Positions 1 to 12,640 of a DNA stretch of 64,000 nt are shown one piece after another. Position 1 is the first letter of the stretch; every line of letters starts with the position of its first letter. Origin of the DNA: Apricaphanius iberus (Eukaryota > Chordata > Actinopteri > Cyprinodontiformes > Aphaniidae); contig JAPXFQ010000494.1 in the NCBI GenBank assembly GCA_028564705.1, positions 62,001 to 126,000 on the forward strand, in the 5' to 3' direction. The notes beneath the pieces are model-generated. The model was not told the origin of the DNA, ran no database searches, and saw only the letters and a program-made list of their open reading frames with translations. A program made the position numbers and the translations under genes.

Positions 1-453
1 TTTGAAGCTGAAAACACCCAAGTTCTTGCATCGCCAGCATACTCACTGGACATGTCACCTATTGAGCATGTTTTGAGATGCTCTGCATCTGCATATACAA
101 TAGCATGTTCCAGTTCCTGCCAATATCCAGCAACTTTAAACAGCCAGTGAAGAGGAATGGACCAACATTCCACAGTCTACAATTGACAACCTGAGCAACT
201 CTATGTGACAGAGATGTGTTGCACTGCATCCGGCCAATGGTGATCCCACAGGATCTTGACATGGCACACCTGTGAGGTGGGATACATTATCTCAGCAAAT
301 GAGAAGTGCTCACTATCAAAGATTTAGACAGATTTGTGAACAATATTTGAGAGAAATTATTTTGTGTATGTAGAAAATGTTTCCGAACTTTCAGTTCATC
401 TCATAAAAAATGGGAGAAAAACAAAAGTGTTGTGTTTATATGTTTGTTCAGTA
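1..453 (+). mobile_element. Tc1-family DNA transposon, 3' half with transposase C-terminus
   Basis: Plus-strand sequence from the left edge encodes the end of a Tc1 transposase. The conserved MSPIEHV block is readable, with the third acidic residue of the DDE triad near 64-66. The frame then breaks just after it (an extra T in the run near 73-76). Several stops follow before a region still resembling the usual C-terminal helix. After the coding part come the untranslated stretch and an inverted-repeat-like end rich in AAAAGTGTTG and TTTGTTCAG, finishing at a TA near 452-453. The 5' half lies outside the window. It is a dead copy: frameshifts and stops make a functional transposase impossible. 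The family assignment rests on similarity to fish Tc1 elements recalled from memory. Confidence 0.8.
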
Positions 454-2018
454 TTCTTGTGGCTGAAAGGGTGTAATTTATTGAAATTAAAGTTTGGGCT
501 TATTGGTCTTCAAATGCATATACTAGATTATCAGATGTTTAGGAAGAAAATGCTGGATTACTATTTACTTAAGGCAGTGGATCTCCCAACAATATGATGG
601 GAGTACAAGAAACAAGCTGCATTTCTGCCAACACTTTGTTTTTCTTAAGCCTCTGCCATTCATAGATATTTTTATGAGTTATCATTGATAAAAAGGTGCA
701 TTTGGTGTTTCTTGGGAAGTTAGGGTCTGACTGATAAAATAAACAGATTTGATGTCAGAGGGTAACAGACCTAAAACAAACCGTAAAACGTTCTTTGTAG
801 GTGTCCTCATGATATAGTCAAATCTTTAGAAAAATCTAATAACTTTAAACCATATGTACAGTATTTTTCACATCCTAAAAATGCAGCATCTTATCTTTCT
901 GTGCTGCTGTTCAACAGCTGTGTGAAGATAGTTTAGTACCCGATCTATCACATCGTCCCACCTTATAATTGAAAGAAAATGTCTTCAGTGTTTTTAGGAT
1001 TTCAATTTTGTGTGAGCTGATGCCTTTAGGACTGTAACAAGAACAACTGGGTTCATGCACCACCTGCCAATAATGTTAACAAGAACCCAGAGCTACACAC
1101 TGATGTGTCCTGTTCCAGGACCAGAGGGAATGCTGAAAGTAATGACCATATCTTTCCCACATGGTGTTTGGTTCCCAGGAATCCTGCCCGCAGGTTGTGT
1201 GCTGAGCAGTTGGCACACAGATGCAGAAACAGAGTGCATGTCCTATATATGTGGTTACAAATTGCCTGGTTTTTAGACAGATCCTTTGAAATAACTCAGT
1301 CTACAAAATTCCTCCAGATTTTCACCTCAGCTGATAATAAAATGTATAATGAAAACCAGAAAAATGGCTTTAAAATAATAGAGCATTTTTTTGAAAAGTA
1401 ATGTTTTTAAAATTACTTATGGAAAGGCTTTATTATCTTTCTGGTTTATTTTAAACAATAAAATATTGGTGGTGATATAAACAAGCTATGTGAGATGTTT
1501 AAAGAACATAGGAATACTGGTTTGTTAAAGCACAGTCGTATCATTTCATGGTGCTAGGACGATTTAAGGACAGTCACTATATATGAAAACTGTTGTGGCA
1601 TGCATAATAAGGAGGTGAAGAAAGGGTTTGTCTGCCTTTGATGTAAGTTGTTTATTACTTGTGGTATGGTTGTTTTTTTCCACATTATGATGAAGCCAAT
1701 GCTGCTTGTTCAGTTGACTACATGGATGGCAACATTCAATAATTGGATCAAAAGGAGTAGGAAAGCATCATGTAGAGGAAAGCTTCCCTTTGCATTAGGG
1801 CTAATCAGTTAAAATGGGCATGTTTGTTGTAATCACAGTGCCAACTTGGTCCCTGGACTCCCAGTTTATTGTGCTCTTTAAAATATTAATAGCCTCCCCA
1901 CAGGTACACAAAACATTCAGATTTTTGCTGTTCTCCTCCAAGAAGCCGACCGCTGGACCATACTCAAACAGGACTTGAACAAATAGTATATGGCCTGCAT
2001 TTGTCTAGAACTTTATGA
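454..2018. other. AT-rich non-coding DNA, nothing recognised
   Basis: No gene, RNA or repeat family was recognised. Open frames here are short, lack motifs and overlap on both strands. Composition is AT-rich with scattered homopolymer runs. Confidence 0.5.
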
Positions 2019-2155
2019 AGGCAAGGCAAGGTAATTTTATTTATATAGCACACTTTTCATCATGAAGGCAATTCAAGGTGTTTTAGTCTGAGAACTCCAA
2101 AGCACTTTACACTACAATTAGTCACTCACCCATTCATACAAACATTCAGAAGCTG
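2019..2155 (-). repeat. LINE/SINE 3' tail (GGCAAGGCAAGG type), antisense
   Basis: The block begins with tandem GGCAAG units and continues as TTTATATAGCAC and AAGCACTTTACACT. On the minus strand this reads as the typical fish LINE tail: a short conserved 3' end followed by a CCTTG-type tandem tail. A second similar motif near 2098-2115 suggests two fragments side by side. It is probably Rex1-like, but the family is uncertain. Confidence 0.5.
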
Positions 2156-2246
2156 ATGAATCTTAAGGAAATGCCACACCAACTGTTTACATGAAGAAGT
2201 CCCCGCATCTATATTTTGTGTCTTTTACTCTTTTGCCATTATAAAT

Positions 2247-2621
2247 CAAAGCTGGGTAGAGTACTCAAAAGTTTTACTCAAGTTAGAGTGGTGATACTTA
2301 AACATACTTTTACTCAAGATAAAGTAAAAAGTAGTCATCCTAGAAATCACTCAAGTAAGGGTAAAAAGGTATTTGTTAAAAAGGACTTCTTAAGTTCTAA
2401 GTAAGAAAAAAAATCTTAAGTTATGTGTATATTCTAATAGTTTAAAGACTAAAATCTACAGAAATAATACAAATCAATGATATTTTTACAAGATAAAAAA
2501 TACTTGTAGAAATAAAAACTGTTTTCCAAATTTCAGTATTCAGTTAAAATACTTCAGTAACTACTTAAAGTAGGTAAAGTAATTCCAGAGAAAATATCTT
2601 TATATTTACTACCTCCAAATG
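2247..2621. mobile_element. Non-autonomous hAT-like element (TACTCAAGTAAAAGTA type)
   Basis: The left end reads GCTGGGTAGAGTACTC and the right end TTTACTACCTCCAAATG, an imperfect inverted pair. The interior is made of repeated variants of ACTCAAGT and AAAGTA, a layout I associate with an abundant fish miniature element. No 8-bp target duplication is visible, so the ends are approximate. It has no coding capacity. Confidence 0.55.
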
Positions 2622-2943
2622 ACACAGCAGGTCCAGCAGACAGAAAACAACATAGGAATAAAACTTGTAAACGAACAAGAGATCTAAATATGACATACAT
2701 AAATAAATAAATTAATTAATTAATTCAGGTGCAACAGTTACTTTAAGAAGTCAGCTAATGCATGAATAGGCTCCACCTACAAGTAATGTAACCTCATTAT
2801 AAATTCAGATGTAAAGACTATGGAGTTATTTTAAGAGCACATTAGTGAAAAAACAGCATCATGAAGACCAACCAATACAGAAGCAGGTCAGCAAGAAAGC
2901 TGTGACGTTCAAAGCAGATTAGATTGTAAATAATGTTCCTAAC
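2622..2943. other. AT-rich spacer with short AAAT/AATT tandem repeat
   Basis: It contains a short microsatellite of AAATAAAT then AATTAATT units near 2698-2725. Nothing else was recognised. Confidence 0.5.
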
Positions 2944-3300
2944 TAGGGATACACCGATACTGGTATCAGGGTCGATACCGCTCTTACAGTATGTACTGTA
3001 TAGGTATCGGTTACAGTTAACCGATACCATGAATCTATTCTTAAAATGGGGAAACTCTGCAATAATTTAACAGAAAATGTTTATTTTTCACTTGAAATTT
3101 TAGTGTTGTGGTCATTAATATTTTATTTTATATCTAATTCACCATCATTTGTTGTAAAAAACAGAATAATATAAAGTTTGTCTTCTAATTCATTGCATTT
3201 TTGTGTGTGTGTGTGTGGTAGAAGTATCGCCATTGGTACTGGGTACTCAAATCCAAGTATTGAAATCGTATATGAAAAAAGTGGTATCGTTGCATCCCTA
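2944..3300. mobile_element. hAT miniature element, copy A (TAGGGAT...ATCCCTA)
   Basis: The element starts TAGGGATACACCGATACT and ends CGTTGCATCCCTA, giving inverted termini. Flanking octamers TTCCTAAC (2936-2943) and TTCCTCAC (3301-3308) match at 7 of 8 positions, the 8-bp duplication expected for hAT insertion. The interior repeats the motif GGTATCGGT and its complement and contains a GT microsatellite at 3202-3218. It is non-coding and related to the copies at 10602 and 13786. Confidence 0.8.
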
Positions 3301-3308
3301 TTCCTCAC

Positions 3309-6300
3309 TTTACACTTCTCAAGGAGATTCAGTCCACCCCTTAAAAATAGAAAACATACTGCAGCAAAAATAGAAATCTACCATTATCCATATGGGCAGG
3401 TCCTCTACCATATTTTTTGGGAGTATCCTAAAATGTGAAGTTTATGGGATAATAACAAAAGAATAAGAGAACTTCTGGTAAGAACCATCCAACTTGTGTT
3501 CTCCAAAGCAGCAAAGAACTGTTTTTGCTGTCCTTCTGCTGACTGAAAAAGAAAATATTTTACTTCCTGATCTCTAAGGGGTGACCTTGGTAAGAATGTA
3601 TTGGTCTTGTTCTCAGAGCACACGTATCGACAAAATAAAAGCCAAGTTACTGGGAGCAAAGTTCTACAGGGCATGAAGTCAAAACAAGGTTGGGAAATGT
3701 ACTTTGATGAGCTTATTTAGTAGGGGACTCAACTTCAATTAGTTTAAATGCAAAATTATTTGGGGATGAAAATATTTTCTGTTCATTTTGTCTATTTTTA
3801 ACATTCTGTAATTGGGAGTCATCTGCTGAGTGATCATATGAAGCATCTTCTTTCTCTTAAATACACATTAAAATAATGTATAAGGCTCAATAAAAATGTG
3901 TGACACTGGTGCTCATGACACATCATGTCATAATTGCTTTAAAAACCACCATATTAGTAGAACAAATATTATGCATTGAAAGGAGAATGACTCACAGGGT
4001 TAAGATTGAAAGAAAGCTCAATCACAGTGAAAAGCATAAAAAATCTGTAATATCCATGAATATATTTTGTCTTTAATTGAGATTATTGCTCAAATGTGCA
4101 AAAAATGGGAAGCTTTAAGTGGCATTATTTGAGCTGAACACAAAAACAAGAAAGCATGATGATACCCTGCTTCTTTATACAGTTGCTTTGGATTGTAAAA
4201 CAGTTTTGATCTCCCTTTATTATTGAGAGCACTCAAGGGTAAACTGTTTTTCCTCATACGAGTGTATGTGCACTTTAATATTCCACAAACCCATCACAAG
4301 GGTGCACTCTTGGAAAAAGGCAGCGGTAATAACCCATAACCAAGTCTCGCTAAAAGAGCAGGACGACCTGCTGATGAGAATATTATGTGGTGAACATCAG
4401 GATACTATTATGTTCTGCGTGGGGGCTGAGATAAAGTCTTCCCTCACAGTAGACTGCAGAGAATTAGACCAAATTCTCTGTTCAGTAACTCAACTTAGGA
4501 CCTGTGAGGGCTTTTCGTACATATTGTAATTCTAAATTACTTTTTCTCATTAATTTGGGGCTTTGTGCTCCATTAGCCTGTGGTTATGAGTGTTGTACTT
4601 GAGCAAAGATGTTATTAAGTAAATAATGTTTGCTTAGTGTCTGACGCAGCAGCAGGAAATAACTGTGAAGTAGAAGGAACAGATACATGTCTTTCAGATT
4701 CTTTTACAAATGAATATCTGAAAAGTGTGTATATGCATTCAGTTCCCTTTACACTAATAAATACACACATAAATAAAGTCCTGTTCAGCCAACTGTGTTC
4801 AGTCCAAAAGAGTCTAGTTTCATCTAATTATAAATGCATCTGTTGTGTGAAGGCCAAATTCAGTCTCAATCTAGAACTTGTGTTGGCTTTCAAGACATGC
4901 TGCATTTAAAAAAAGGTTTAATCATTAATTAATTTGAGGCTTTTTAGCCATTAGCCTGTGGCTGTAAAGAAAGTAATGTTATAAAGCTTCAGTTCCTCCT
5001 TGGGAACTTCTCTCCTCCATTCATTACAAGTACTTTCATTATTGCTACTGATTCTGTAATGGGTTTTTGCCCCCTCTTCTCTCCCTTCAAGGCTACTTCC
5101 ATCCACTAATCCATATTGACATCAAGTCTCCAGGAGATGGACAGCACGTTAATCTTCAGTGTCCCTGTAACCCTTCATTTTAAAGTGTCGGGAACCAATA
5201 GATCCAGTTTACTCATTTGGACCCCTCCTCCGACCCAAAAACAATAATGTGACCACTCATCTTCATTTTTATCTCTGTTGGGACACTTCAGGGGAACTAG
5301 TTTATCCATGTGTTAAAAATACATTGCAAACATACAAGCATGCTTCACTGCAGAGCCTGAAGTCACAATTGTTGGGTGACGAGTTTTTTTATGGAGCTGC
5401 AGTGCTATTATCTATTAACTTTAATGTCCCGGCATGAAAAAACAGAAACTCTCCCAGCCATGTTTTGTTTTTCACAGTTATTTAGTGTGTACATTAAATG
5501 AAGAAGTAAGAAAAATAAGCTGAAGATCAAAGTATAGGCTTTATATTTGCTTCTTCCCTGGTTTTGTACTCAATCTAATATCACACTGAAACCATAAGAA
5601 ATGTCATCAATTTTCGGCCAGTATGACTCGGTGTGATTCAACAGGGTTTAGCCCATCATGGAGGAAATAATTACTGAAGATGTGTTTATCTACTATGGTC
5701 ATCATTTATATAAAAATGATTCTATTGTTTACAAGGTTGGTGTAATTTCTTGCTTTATTTTGTTCTTTGGAAGGAGAAGCTTATGCAAATCTGGTCATTT
5801 GTTATATTTCGAATGTGTAAGTTAGTCTTGTTTTTTGATTCCTTTATTTAAAATGAAAGCTGTAAAACCACAGAGCTTTGATGAAAAGTTGGATTAGCTT
5901 ACATGCGCTCTGTCTCTTTTGTCCTACCATTTATTTTAAAATAATATCCATGACAGCTGAAGAGGTTCATTGTTGATGACAGAGCTGCACTTACAGATAC
6001 ATTTTTGTTCCCCTCAATATCTAAATGCCATTTCAGGGTAAGTGTTTAAACATTATTTATTATTATCTGTGTGGAAGTCTTTTATGCAGTGCATGCAATC
6101 AAAGATGAGATGGTCGGGATGCATGTATTGTTTTTTTAATGTTTAGGCGGATAATATTAGGACATCTTTTTGTATTGAATCCAAAATGGATAATCCCATT
6201 TGTGTAATCAAACTATCACCTTGGCTTGCAATATACAAAATAAACAATGCACTATCAAACATTTACTGAATTTGAAATTCAAGAGATGTAATGGTGTGGA

Positions 6301-8998
6301 TAAACCCTAAAATTAAATCAGTACCAACCAATAAAGGCCAACAGTGTCTCATGGAATATGACCATTCTAAATAAAATATAGACATGCAAAGAAACAAAAA
6401 AAGAAACTGGAATTAACAGAATTTGCTTCAAAAATGAAAGTTTTGTTATACTTGAGAGTGTTTTAAATGTTTTTTTTTTTGTTTTTTCCATCTCATAATC
6501 TAACATCTGAAGTAAACCTCTATTGATGCAAAATATGAAACTAATGGCAAAACTTTTGAACCATGGGAATTTAATTGGTAAGTCAGATTTATCTGAATAG
6601 CGTGACAGAGCAAGATCCAAGAACCTTGAAGTGACAACAACTGCATTGACTAATGACTACTAATTTTAGCAACCTAGCAACTCTGAAAGTTCATGCCTTT
6701 GTTAAAATGATTATTTCCTGCATTGGGCTTCCATCCAAGACATCAGCACAAAAATCCAGAGCATGACACATTAAGGCTTTTGTTCACTCTGCTTCACTCT
6801 GAGATGGCGAATATTGACTTATGCTCTGCAAAAACAAGTGATGCTGCTTTCACACATGGGTAGTTGCCATCGTTTTTCCTTGCTTTTTTCATCAGCGAGA
6901 GCAGAAATACAGGATTTGCACCTAACTGCCTCCAACAATAACAGCATGTAAACCACAGGCTGCTGTTGTCCATTTACACTTTGCATGTTGATTAAATAGT
7001 CACACTGACCTTTAGCCTAAAATAAACCCACACACACTTCTGAGATTATGGTTTCACTTGTGGTTGGACCTCGGTAATTTTGACACTCTGCATACGGCCT
7101 TAATATCAATGCAGTTGTACTTTAGAAGTTTGGATGTGTTTATGTCCATACGTCAATATGCTCAAACCTCAGCCATTCTGTGACTGATGATTGAAAGGGT
7201 TTTTTTGTTGTTGCAGACCATCCTACTAAATGTAAGAGGTCTGAATATTTAATCTAGTTATTTTTTCAGGTCTTTGGGCCCTTACAGGGACTGAGTTACG
7301 GTGCCAGTTAGTCGGACCTATTAAATTTTAATGTATGTCAGCCTGTTCCTATTCCATAGTTTGTTATATTGTCTACATTGACCACAGGAAGCTCAAATAT
7401 AATGTTGAAGGCTTAGATTGCTCTCAGTAGTGGTGCTAACCTCAAACAAAAATTGTGCTTGCTCCACACAGTATGAGAAGGCACGGTGAAAATGCTTTAT
7501 ATCAGCAGTCAAGCTGTTTTCAGGTGATGGAAAAACATAATTGATTTGGAACAATTTCCAAAAGGCTCTGATTTTTGGATTTGTATAAAATTTCTTTGTT
7601 GAAGGCTATCTGCACAGGGCATCATTATTCCTCACTGCATGTATTTCCCTTTAGAGCCTTCCAGTGATCAATCTGCAATCATGTTGTTATTACAGGTCCA
7701 TTTTCAACAATGGAAGGGGGATTGAAGCTCCAGTGACTTGTTGAATGAAACCCTAATGGATAGCTGTGGGAAACTGCTACAGAGACTGATTAATTAGTCT
7801 GTCACTGTGAGCTCTAAAGCCTCTTATTCCACTCTCATTAAAACAAAAACCCTCAAATTTTGTTACAATACTTATTATCCTTTCAGAGCGGGGGGAAAAA
7901 CAGATTTTCTACATTTGTGCAGTGTGTTGCTCCCATAAAGGCAGATTACATATGTTTTACTTCCTTCTACAGATCATACCTAATAGTTATATTGATAATG
8001 GATGTTTTAGTTTTGTCCAAGGGCACAGATCTGGAGCTGACTGGTTGTGAATGGACAGTGGGTCTCATCAGCAGTAGACGGATGGAGCTATGGCTTTAAA
8101 TAACTTTTGCATCTGGCAAATTTTATTTAAAGCATTCATTTAAGGGTGTTTCAAAAGAGCAACAAAATTCCTTGAAGGACAGATGTCTTCAAATTTAAGA
8201 ACATATATCATCATATACCATTGGTTTTCACAGCTAGTGAGTAATTTTAAAGACACAAGGTTCTGACAGAGAAGAGCCTTTTCAGTCATCCAAAAGAAAA
8301 AACAGACAACAAATATGGATGATGATGATTTAACATATCTATCAGGATTTACTAGACATCTGCTATTGTATGAAACAAAACAAATATGGGGAGAAAATTA
8401 GACTTACCTTACCATTGGTCAGAGCAGGAGCAGCTATTACACCTATTCAAATGCTAGTAAAATTTTTGTCTTTCAAATTACTGATCTTATTACAAGCGGT
8501 CATTCTCCACTGTGGTGAAGTACAGGGCAGCCTCTGCTTCCAACATATAATTTATAATTCCCTCTACATGATAGTGTTTAAAGTCTCCTAGGTCTTACAC
8601 TCAGACACTTCAGTAGACTTCTTTCTCCTTAGTTGAGTTCAGATATAAATCTGCACTTAAGTTAATCAAATTAAAGGGAAGATTTTACCGTTGCTTTATT
8701 TGTATGGTTGATCATTGTGTTATGACTGATTCACGGGGAGTGTGGAATGGATGCTTTCCAGTTCGGGTACAGCTTCTGCAGGGACTGCAGAACGTCTCTG
8801 AAAAGCACAGAGTAATGGCAATGCAAGTTTAGCACTTGATTGGTACACATTGACAAAACTTGACATAATATATTTAAAGATATACTCACTCGTGTAAAAA
8901 TAACATGAACTGTCATACACAGTACATTTCTCTCCCTGTCATTAATAATAAAAGAAAAAGCCAGAAAAAATATGCAACACAGATATTATTTTGAAATA
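3309..8998. other. Long AT-rich non-coding stretch
   Basis: No convincing exon was found; the longest open frames (about 100 codons, for example antisense 6318-6620) are low-complexity and lack domain motifs. A 39-base segment at 4551-4589 recurs imperfectly at 4929-4967. The stretch 7690-7830 (GC-balanced, with GATTAATTAGTC) has the look of conserved non-coding DNA, but this cannot be tested here. Confidence 0.45.
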
Positions 8999-9337
8999 TA
9001 GGCTACTAGAGGCACCTGGCCAGTCAAATTCTCACTTCCGGTCTGGCTCATTTAATCTATTTCACTTTGCAAGTCAGGTATCACACAAAACTGAGATATT
9101 TTTCAACTATTCTGCCTGTCATCCACAATAAAACGGGCCGAAAATAATTTCTAAAAACTCTGGGCAACGTGAAGATCTGCATTTTCTCCATTTCTAGCAT
9201 TTACATGTGGACAGATGTAACTGTAGTTTAAGATGTTGCAACATCACTGTCCGCAACAAAAAATACTCCATCACATTTTCGACTGGTGTTTACACACATT
9301 AACAGCATTTATGCCGTCAGAGCTGTGTTGGCATTAT

Positions 9338-9374
9338 CAATTGTCCAAGCGCTTTTTGGTCGCTTAGACAATTG
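9338..9374. repeat. Short hairpin: 14-bp inverted repeat, 9-base loop
   Basis: CAATTGTCCAAGCG at 9338-9351 is followed by its near-perfect complement CGCTTAGACAATTG at 9361-9374, with one mismatch. The surrounding segment 8999-9740 has no recognised gene. It continues on the far side of the insertion at 9748-10480 and may itself be an older mobile element. Confidence 0.6.
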
Positions 9375-9747
9375 CTGCTTTGTGTAGAAGTTAGGGACTA
9401 GAAAGTGACTCTAAGTGGATAGGATTTGGGAAAAACTACTGCTCCCTGCAGGTTTTGTGCATCTATAATCATATTAAAAACACATTAATCTGGTTTGGTA
9501 TGGAAAGTGTTTTTTTTTTTTGTTTTTTTTTGTGACATGGGGAAAATTTTCCTATTTAATAAAACCAGGCTACATGTGTTCAGTACATTGCCTTTAATTT
9601 CATGTAAATCTGAATGCGGTGTCCAGAAAAAATAGACTTCATTGGGCAACTTTCCGGAGCTCCGATTCTGTATCCACACCGCAGCTGGAGAGAATGCTCT
9701 GATTAGACATTTTTTCCATCTTTGCGGAAGCCATATGGAGTCTGGAT

Positions 9748-10480
9748 TAGAGGGTGACACGGAAATCAATTGTCGCTCCCGTCCCATCCCGATCCCAAAA
9801 AAATACTCCCGTCACGCCACGATCACGTGACAGCCCCCCCAAAAAAATCTTGTCCCGAAAAAATCCCGAGAGAAAGACTCCCGTCCCGACCCGAATCCCG
9901 TAGATTAGTAATTTACCTCCTATGGCGCTCGCTCCCCCCACCCCCCTTTAAACCACAGCGTAGCACAGTACCAAAGATCATCTATTTAGCTTTAACCGCC
10001 ATCTTTAAGTATATCCTGGATTCTCGTTGTTTGGCCACCTTACCACGTCATGAATGGACTCGATTCGTCTGACTACCAAACTATTAAGATACACACATTT
10101 TCAGTCGTATATCATATGCTTACCAGTTTATCTAGGTGGTGTAGCAAAAACGTACCAGTTTCAGTTTTTTGGTGCGTGCAGTGTAGTAGACCCGATGGAA
10201 TTCAACTAAAGATAGCAATCTGTCTGATTGCATTTTGCAGCGGAGTTAATAACTACACACATTGGCACCGCATCGCAGCGTCATTTTTTAAAGCTAATTC
10301 TGTGATATCTGACAAGATACATGTAAAAAAAAAAATTTGAATTTCCAGTTTCCCGCCCGATCCCTTGGATTATTTCCTGTCCCGTCCAAATCACGTTACC
10401 AACAGTGAAATTGACTCCCGTCCCACGGGAATCCGGCAGGAATTTCATGCCCCGTGGGAATCCCGAATTGTCACCCTCTA
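9748..10480. mobile_element. hAT-like non-autonomous element with perfect 8-bp target duplication
   Basis: The element starts TAGAGGGTGACACGG and ends AATTGTCACCCTCTA. The identical octamer GTCTGGAT flanks it at 9740-9747 and 10481-10488, so both boundaries are exact and the length is 733 bp. Subterminal regions are packed with CCCGTCCCG and CGGGA variants, probably binding repeats for a transposase supplied elsewhere. Open frames inside (plus 9770-10072 and 10050-10340; minus 9747-9941) overlap the repeat arrays and show no protein motif. I treat them as chance. Confidence 0.85.
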
Positions 10481-10601
10481 GTCTGGATCACATCTGTTTT
10501 GCACTTGTGTCAATCAGGAATCATGCACTGATGGTCAAGTCCGGCAATCCAAAAGTAACATTATCATCCCTTTTGCAACTTGAATTTGGATGCCTTTTCA
10601 T

Positions 10602-10963
10602 TAGGGATGCAACAAAACCACTTTTTTCAAACTGACACGATACCAATACTTTGATCTGAGTCCCCGAGTCCGATACAATTACCAATGCCAATATTTCTAC
10701 CACACAAAAAAATTTTCTGAATTGGAAGGCAGGATTTATTTTCTTCTCTTTTTGTTACAACAAATTAGGGTGAATAAAAAAAATATATAATAATAAAAAT
10801 GACCACCAAATTAAATGTTAAGTTAAAAGTTAAAATTTTCTGTAAAATTATTGCAGAGTTTCTACATTTTAAGTATTGGTTTATGGTATCGGTTCACTTA
10901 AACCAACACGAGTACATTAGACGGTATTTGGCCGATACCAGTATAGGTATCGATGCATCCCTC
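10602..10963. mobile_element. hAT miniature element, copy B
   Basis: The element starts TAGGGATGCAACAAAACC and ends TCGATGCATCCCTC. Flanks CTTTTCAT (10594-10601) and CTTTTGAT (10964-10971) match at 7 of 8, supporting an 8-bp target duplication. The interior shares the CGATACCAATAC and GTATCGGTTC motifs with copies A and C. It is non-coding. Confidence 0.8.
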
Positions 10964-10971
10964 CTTTTGAT

Positions 10972-11844
10972 CCCATTTTTTTCTTGCTCCTTAACATATT
11001 TCTCAGTTGTGGACATGAAAATAAACATAATGGCATTGTTATGGGAAATTTAATATTAAGAATGATCTGTTCTGTGTATTCTACTGTGACTGATAGTTAC
11101 TGTATGGTATTTCTTCATTAAATGTTTCCAAACCTGTTTGATTTAAGTGATGGTCAAGTGAACTGATATTAAATTCCTACGTCCTGTGTTGCCGTGGACA
11201 CGACCCTCTGTAGACTGGACATCATAACGTTTTACAAGATTGTCCCTCCTCTATTAGCCGAAGATGCCTGTAGGTCTAATGCTCATTCTGAAAAAAATTT
11301 GTGTGATATGATAATGATAAATTCTTAGTCTCATGTTAGCAGGCAGGTCAGTATTTTACATTTTCCTTTGTAATTCTGCCCCTCTGTGTTTGATCAAACA
11401 AATCTGTAATCAAACATCCATAAATCTGAAGGAATCTCTCTCATCCCTGCATTTACAAGACTTTTCCACCTCAGGCATAAGAACTTGGACACAGTGGAGA
11501 TTAAAACTCTATAAAATATAATATATGCTTGTTGAAATGTAGATGTTGATGCAGAGGAGATTAACCTGGATTTCTAAACAAGGACACAATCTGGTTTTTA
11601 GTTATGTGTGCTGTGTTGTCAAGTGGGTCCATCCATATTATTGTAAATGCATTATATACATGCACAGGAGTTATGAAAAAAAGCAATAATCGTAAATAAT
11701 CTCTGGAAAACAGAGTGCAAATGTTACATGTTATGTGGACTGATATCTGATGTCCTCTACCAATATGGCCAAGTTATTTGATAATGTTTCATTGAACAGA
11801 AAAATATGAAATGAACATCTGGTTGTTCATGTTATAAATTTAGA
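10972..11844. other. Non-coding, nothing recognised
   Basis: No gene or clear repeat family was recognised in this AT-rich stretch. Confidence 0.45.
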
Positions 11845-11932
11845 ACATGCAAACTCTTTGCTGAAAGATCCTAGGCCAGGATTTGAACCCAACGATGAAC
11901 TGGTACACTATTTCATGTCAGTTATCTGACTA
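11845..11932 (-). repeat. Fish SINE/RTE-derived repeat fragment, antisense
   Basis: On the minus strand the fragment reads as GGTTCAAATCCTGGCC, then ATCTTTCAGC, then GAGTTTGCATGTT. This is the signature block of a very common fish repeat that begins tRNA-like and ends in GGATGG units. Only a short piece remains. The family name is uncertain. Confidence 0.55.
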
Positions 11933-12534
11933 GACCTCTCCAAATAGTTGGGCGTTAGCCACAAATCGAAACAGCTTTAAAATTCTAGACAGAAAACATC
12001 ATCTGGTGTAAGATCTCATATCTTATTACTTTGATAGCAGTGTGAACTACTATAAGAAGCTGCCTGCTTGAGAGACAGAGTCTGTCGGATTTATAATTAG
12101 AGGATTGTCTAGCATTATCTTAAAGATGGTTCAGTTACTTTGGCTAACAAAAAAAAATACTTCTCAACAAAAATATAAATATGGAGATGTCTTAAGGGTA
12201 TAATCGACCTTGTTTACCAGGAAAGACACCAAATGGAGGACATTAACATATAACAGAATAACAAACAAAAAGAATTGTCCAATGTACAATTTGCTAAGAA
12301 TTTTCAAAAATGGTAAATCTCTGCTAGAATAATAACCCTTTGTGATATAGTTGAAACATAAACAAATACTTTACTTTCTTTATTTCTTTATTTGGTTTAT
12401 TTCCTAAACCAAGTAATTTTATGTGTATCAAATAAATCAATTAAATTAGATATTTTTTTCCTTTTAAATTATATTATTGTGACAAGTTAACTTTTGCATC
12501 AAATTCTGATTTATTGATATGCAAGTGTACTTAT

Positions 12535-12640
12535 AGAGGCAGGCACGGAGTGGCTAATGGGAGCACCAGGACATTTCCTGGTGGCCAAGTCTAATATTTT
12601 GACTGAAAGGGCTGGTTTTATGGCAAGCAGAGTTGTACTA
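12535..12640. repeat. Fragment of a dispersed fish repeat (GGGAGCACCAGGACATTTCC)
   Basis: The block is richer in G and C than its surroundings and contains a small palindrome, ACCAGGACATTTCCTGGT. It resembles a recurring teleost repeat of unknown class. Ends cannot be set. Confidence 0.35.

Noticed and set aside
59..262. Antisense 67-codon open frame
   Set aside because: It is the complement of the decayed Tc1 transposase on the plus strand.
3202..3218. GT microsatellite as a feature of interest
   Set aside because: A short ordinary microsatellite inside hAT copy A.
9747..10340. Several open frames inside the 733-bp element
   Set aside because: They run through CCCG repeat arrays and differ in frame and strand; the element is non-autonomous.
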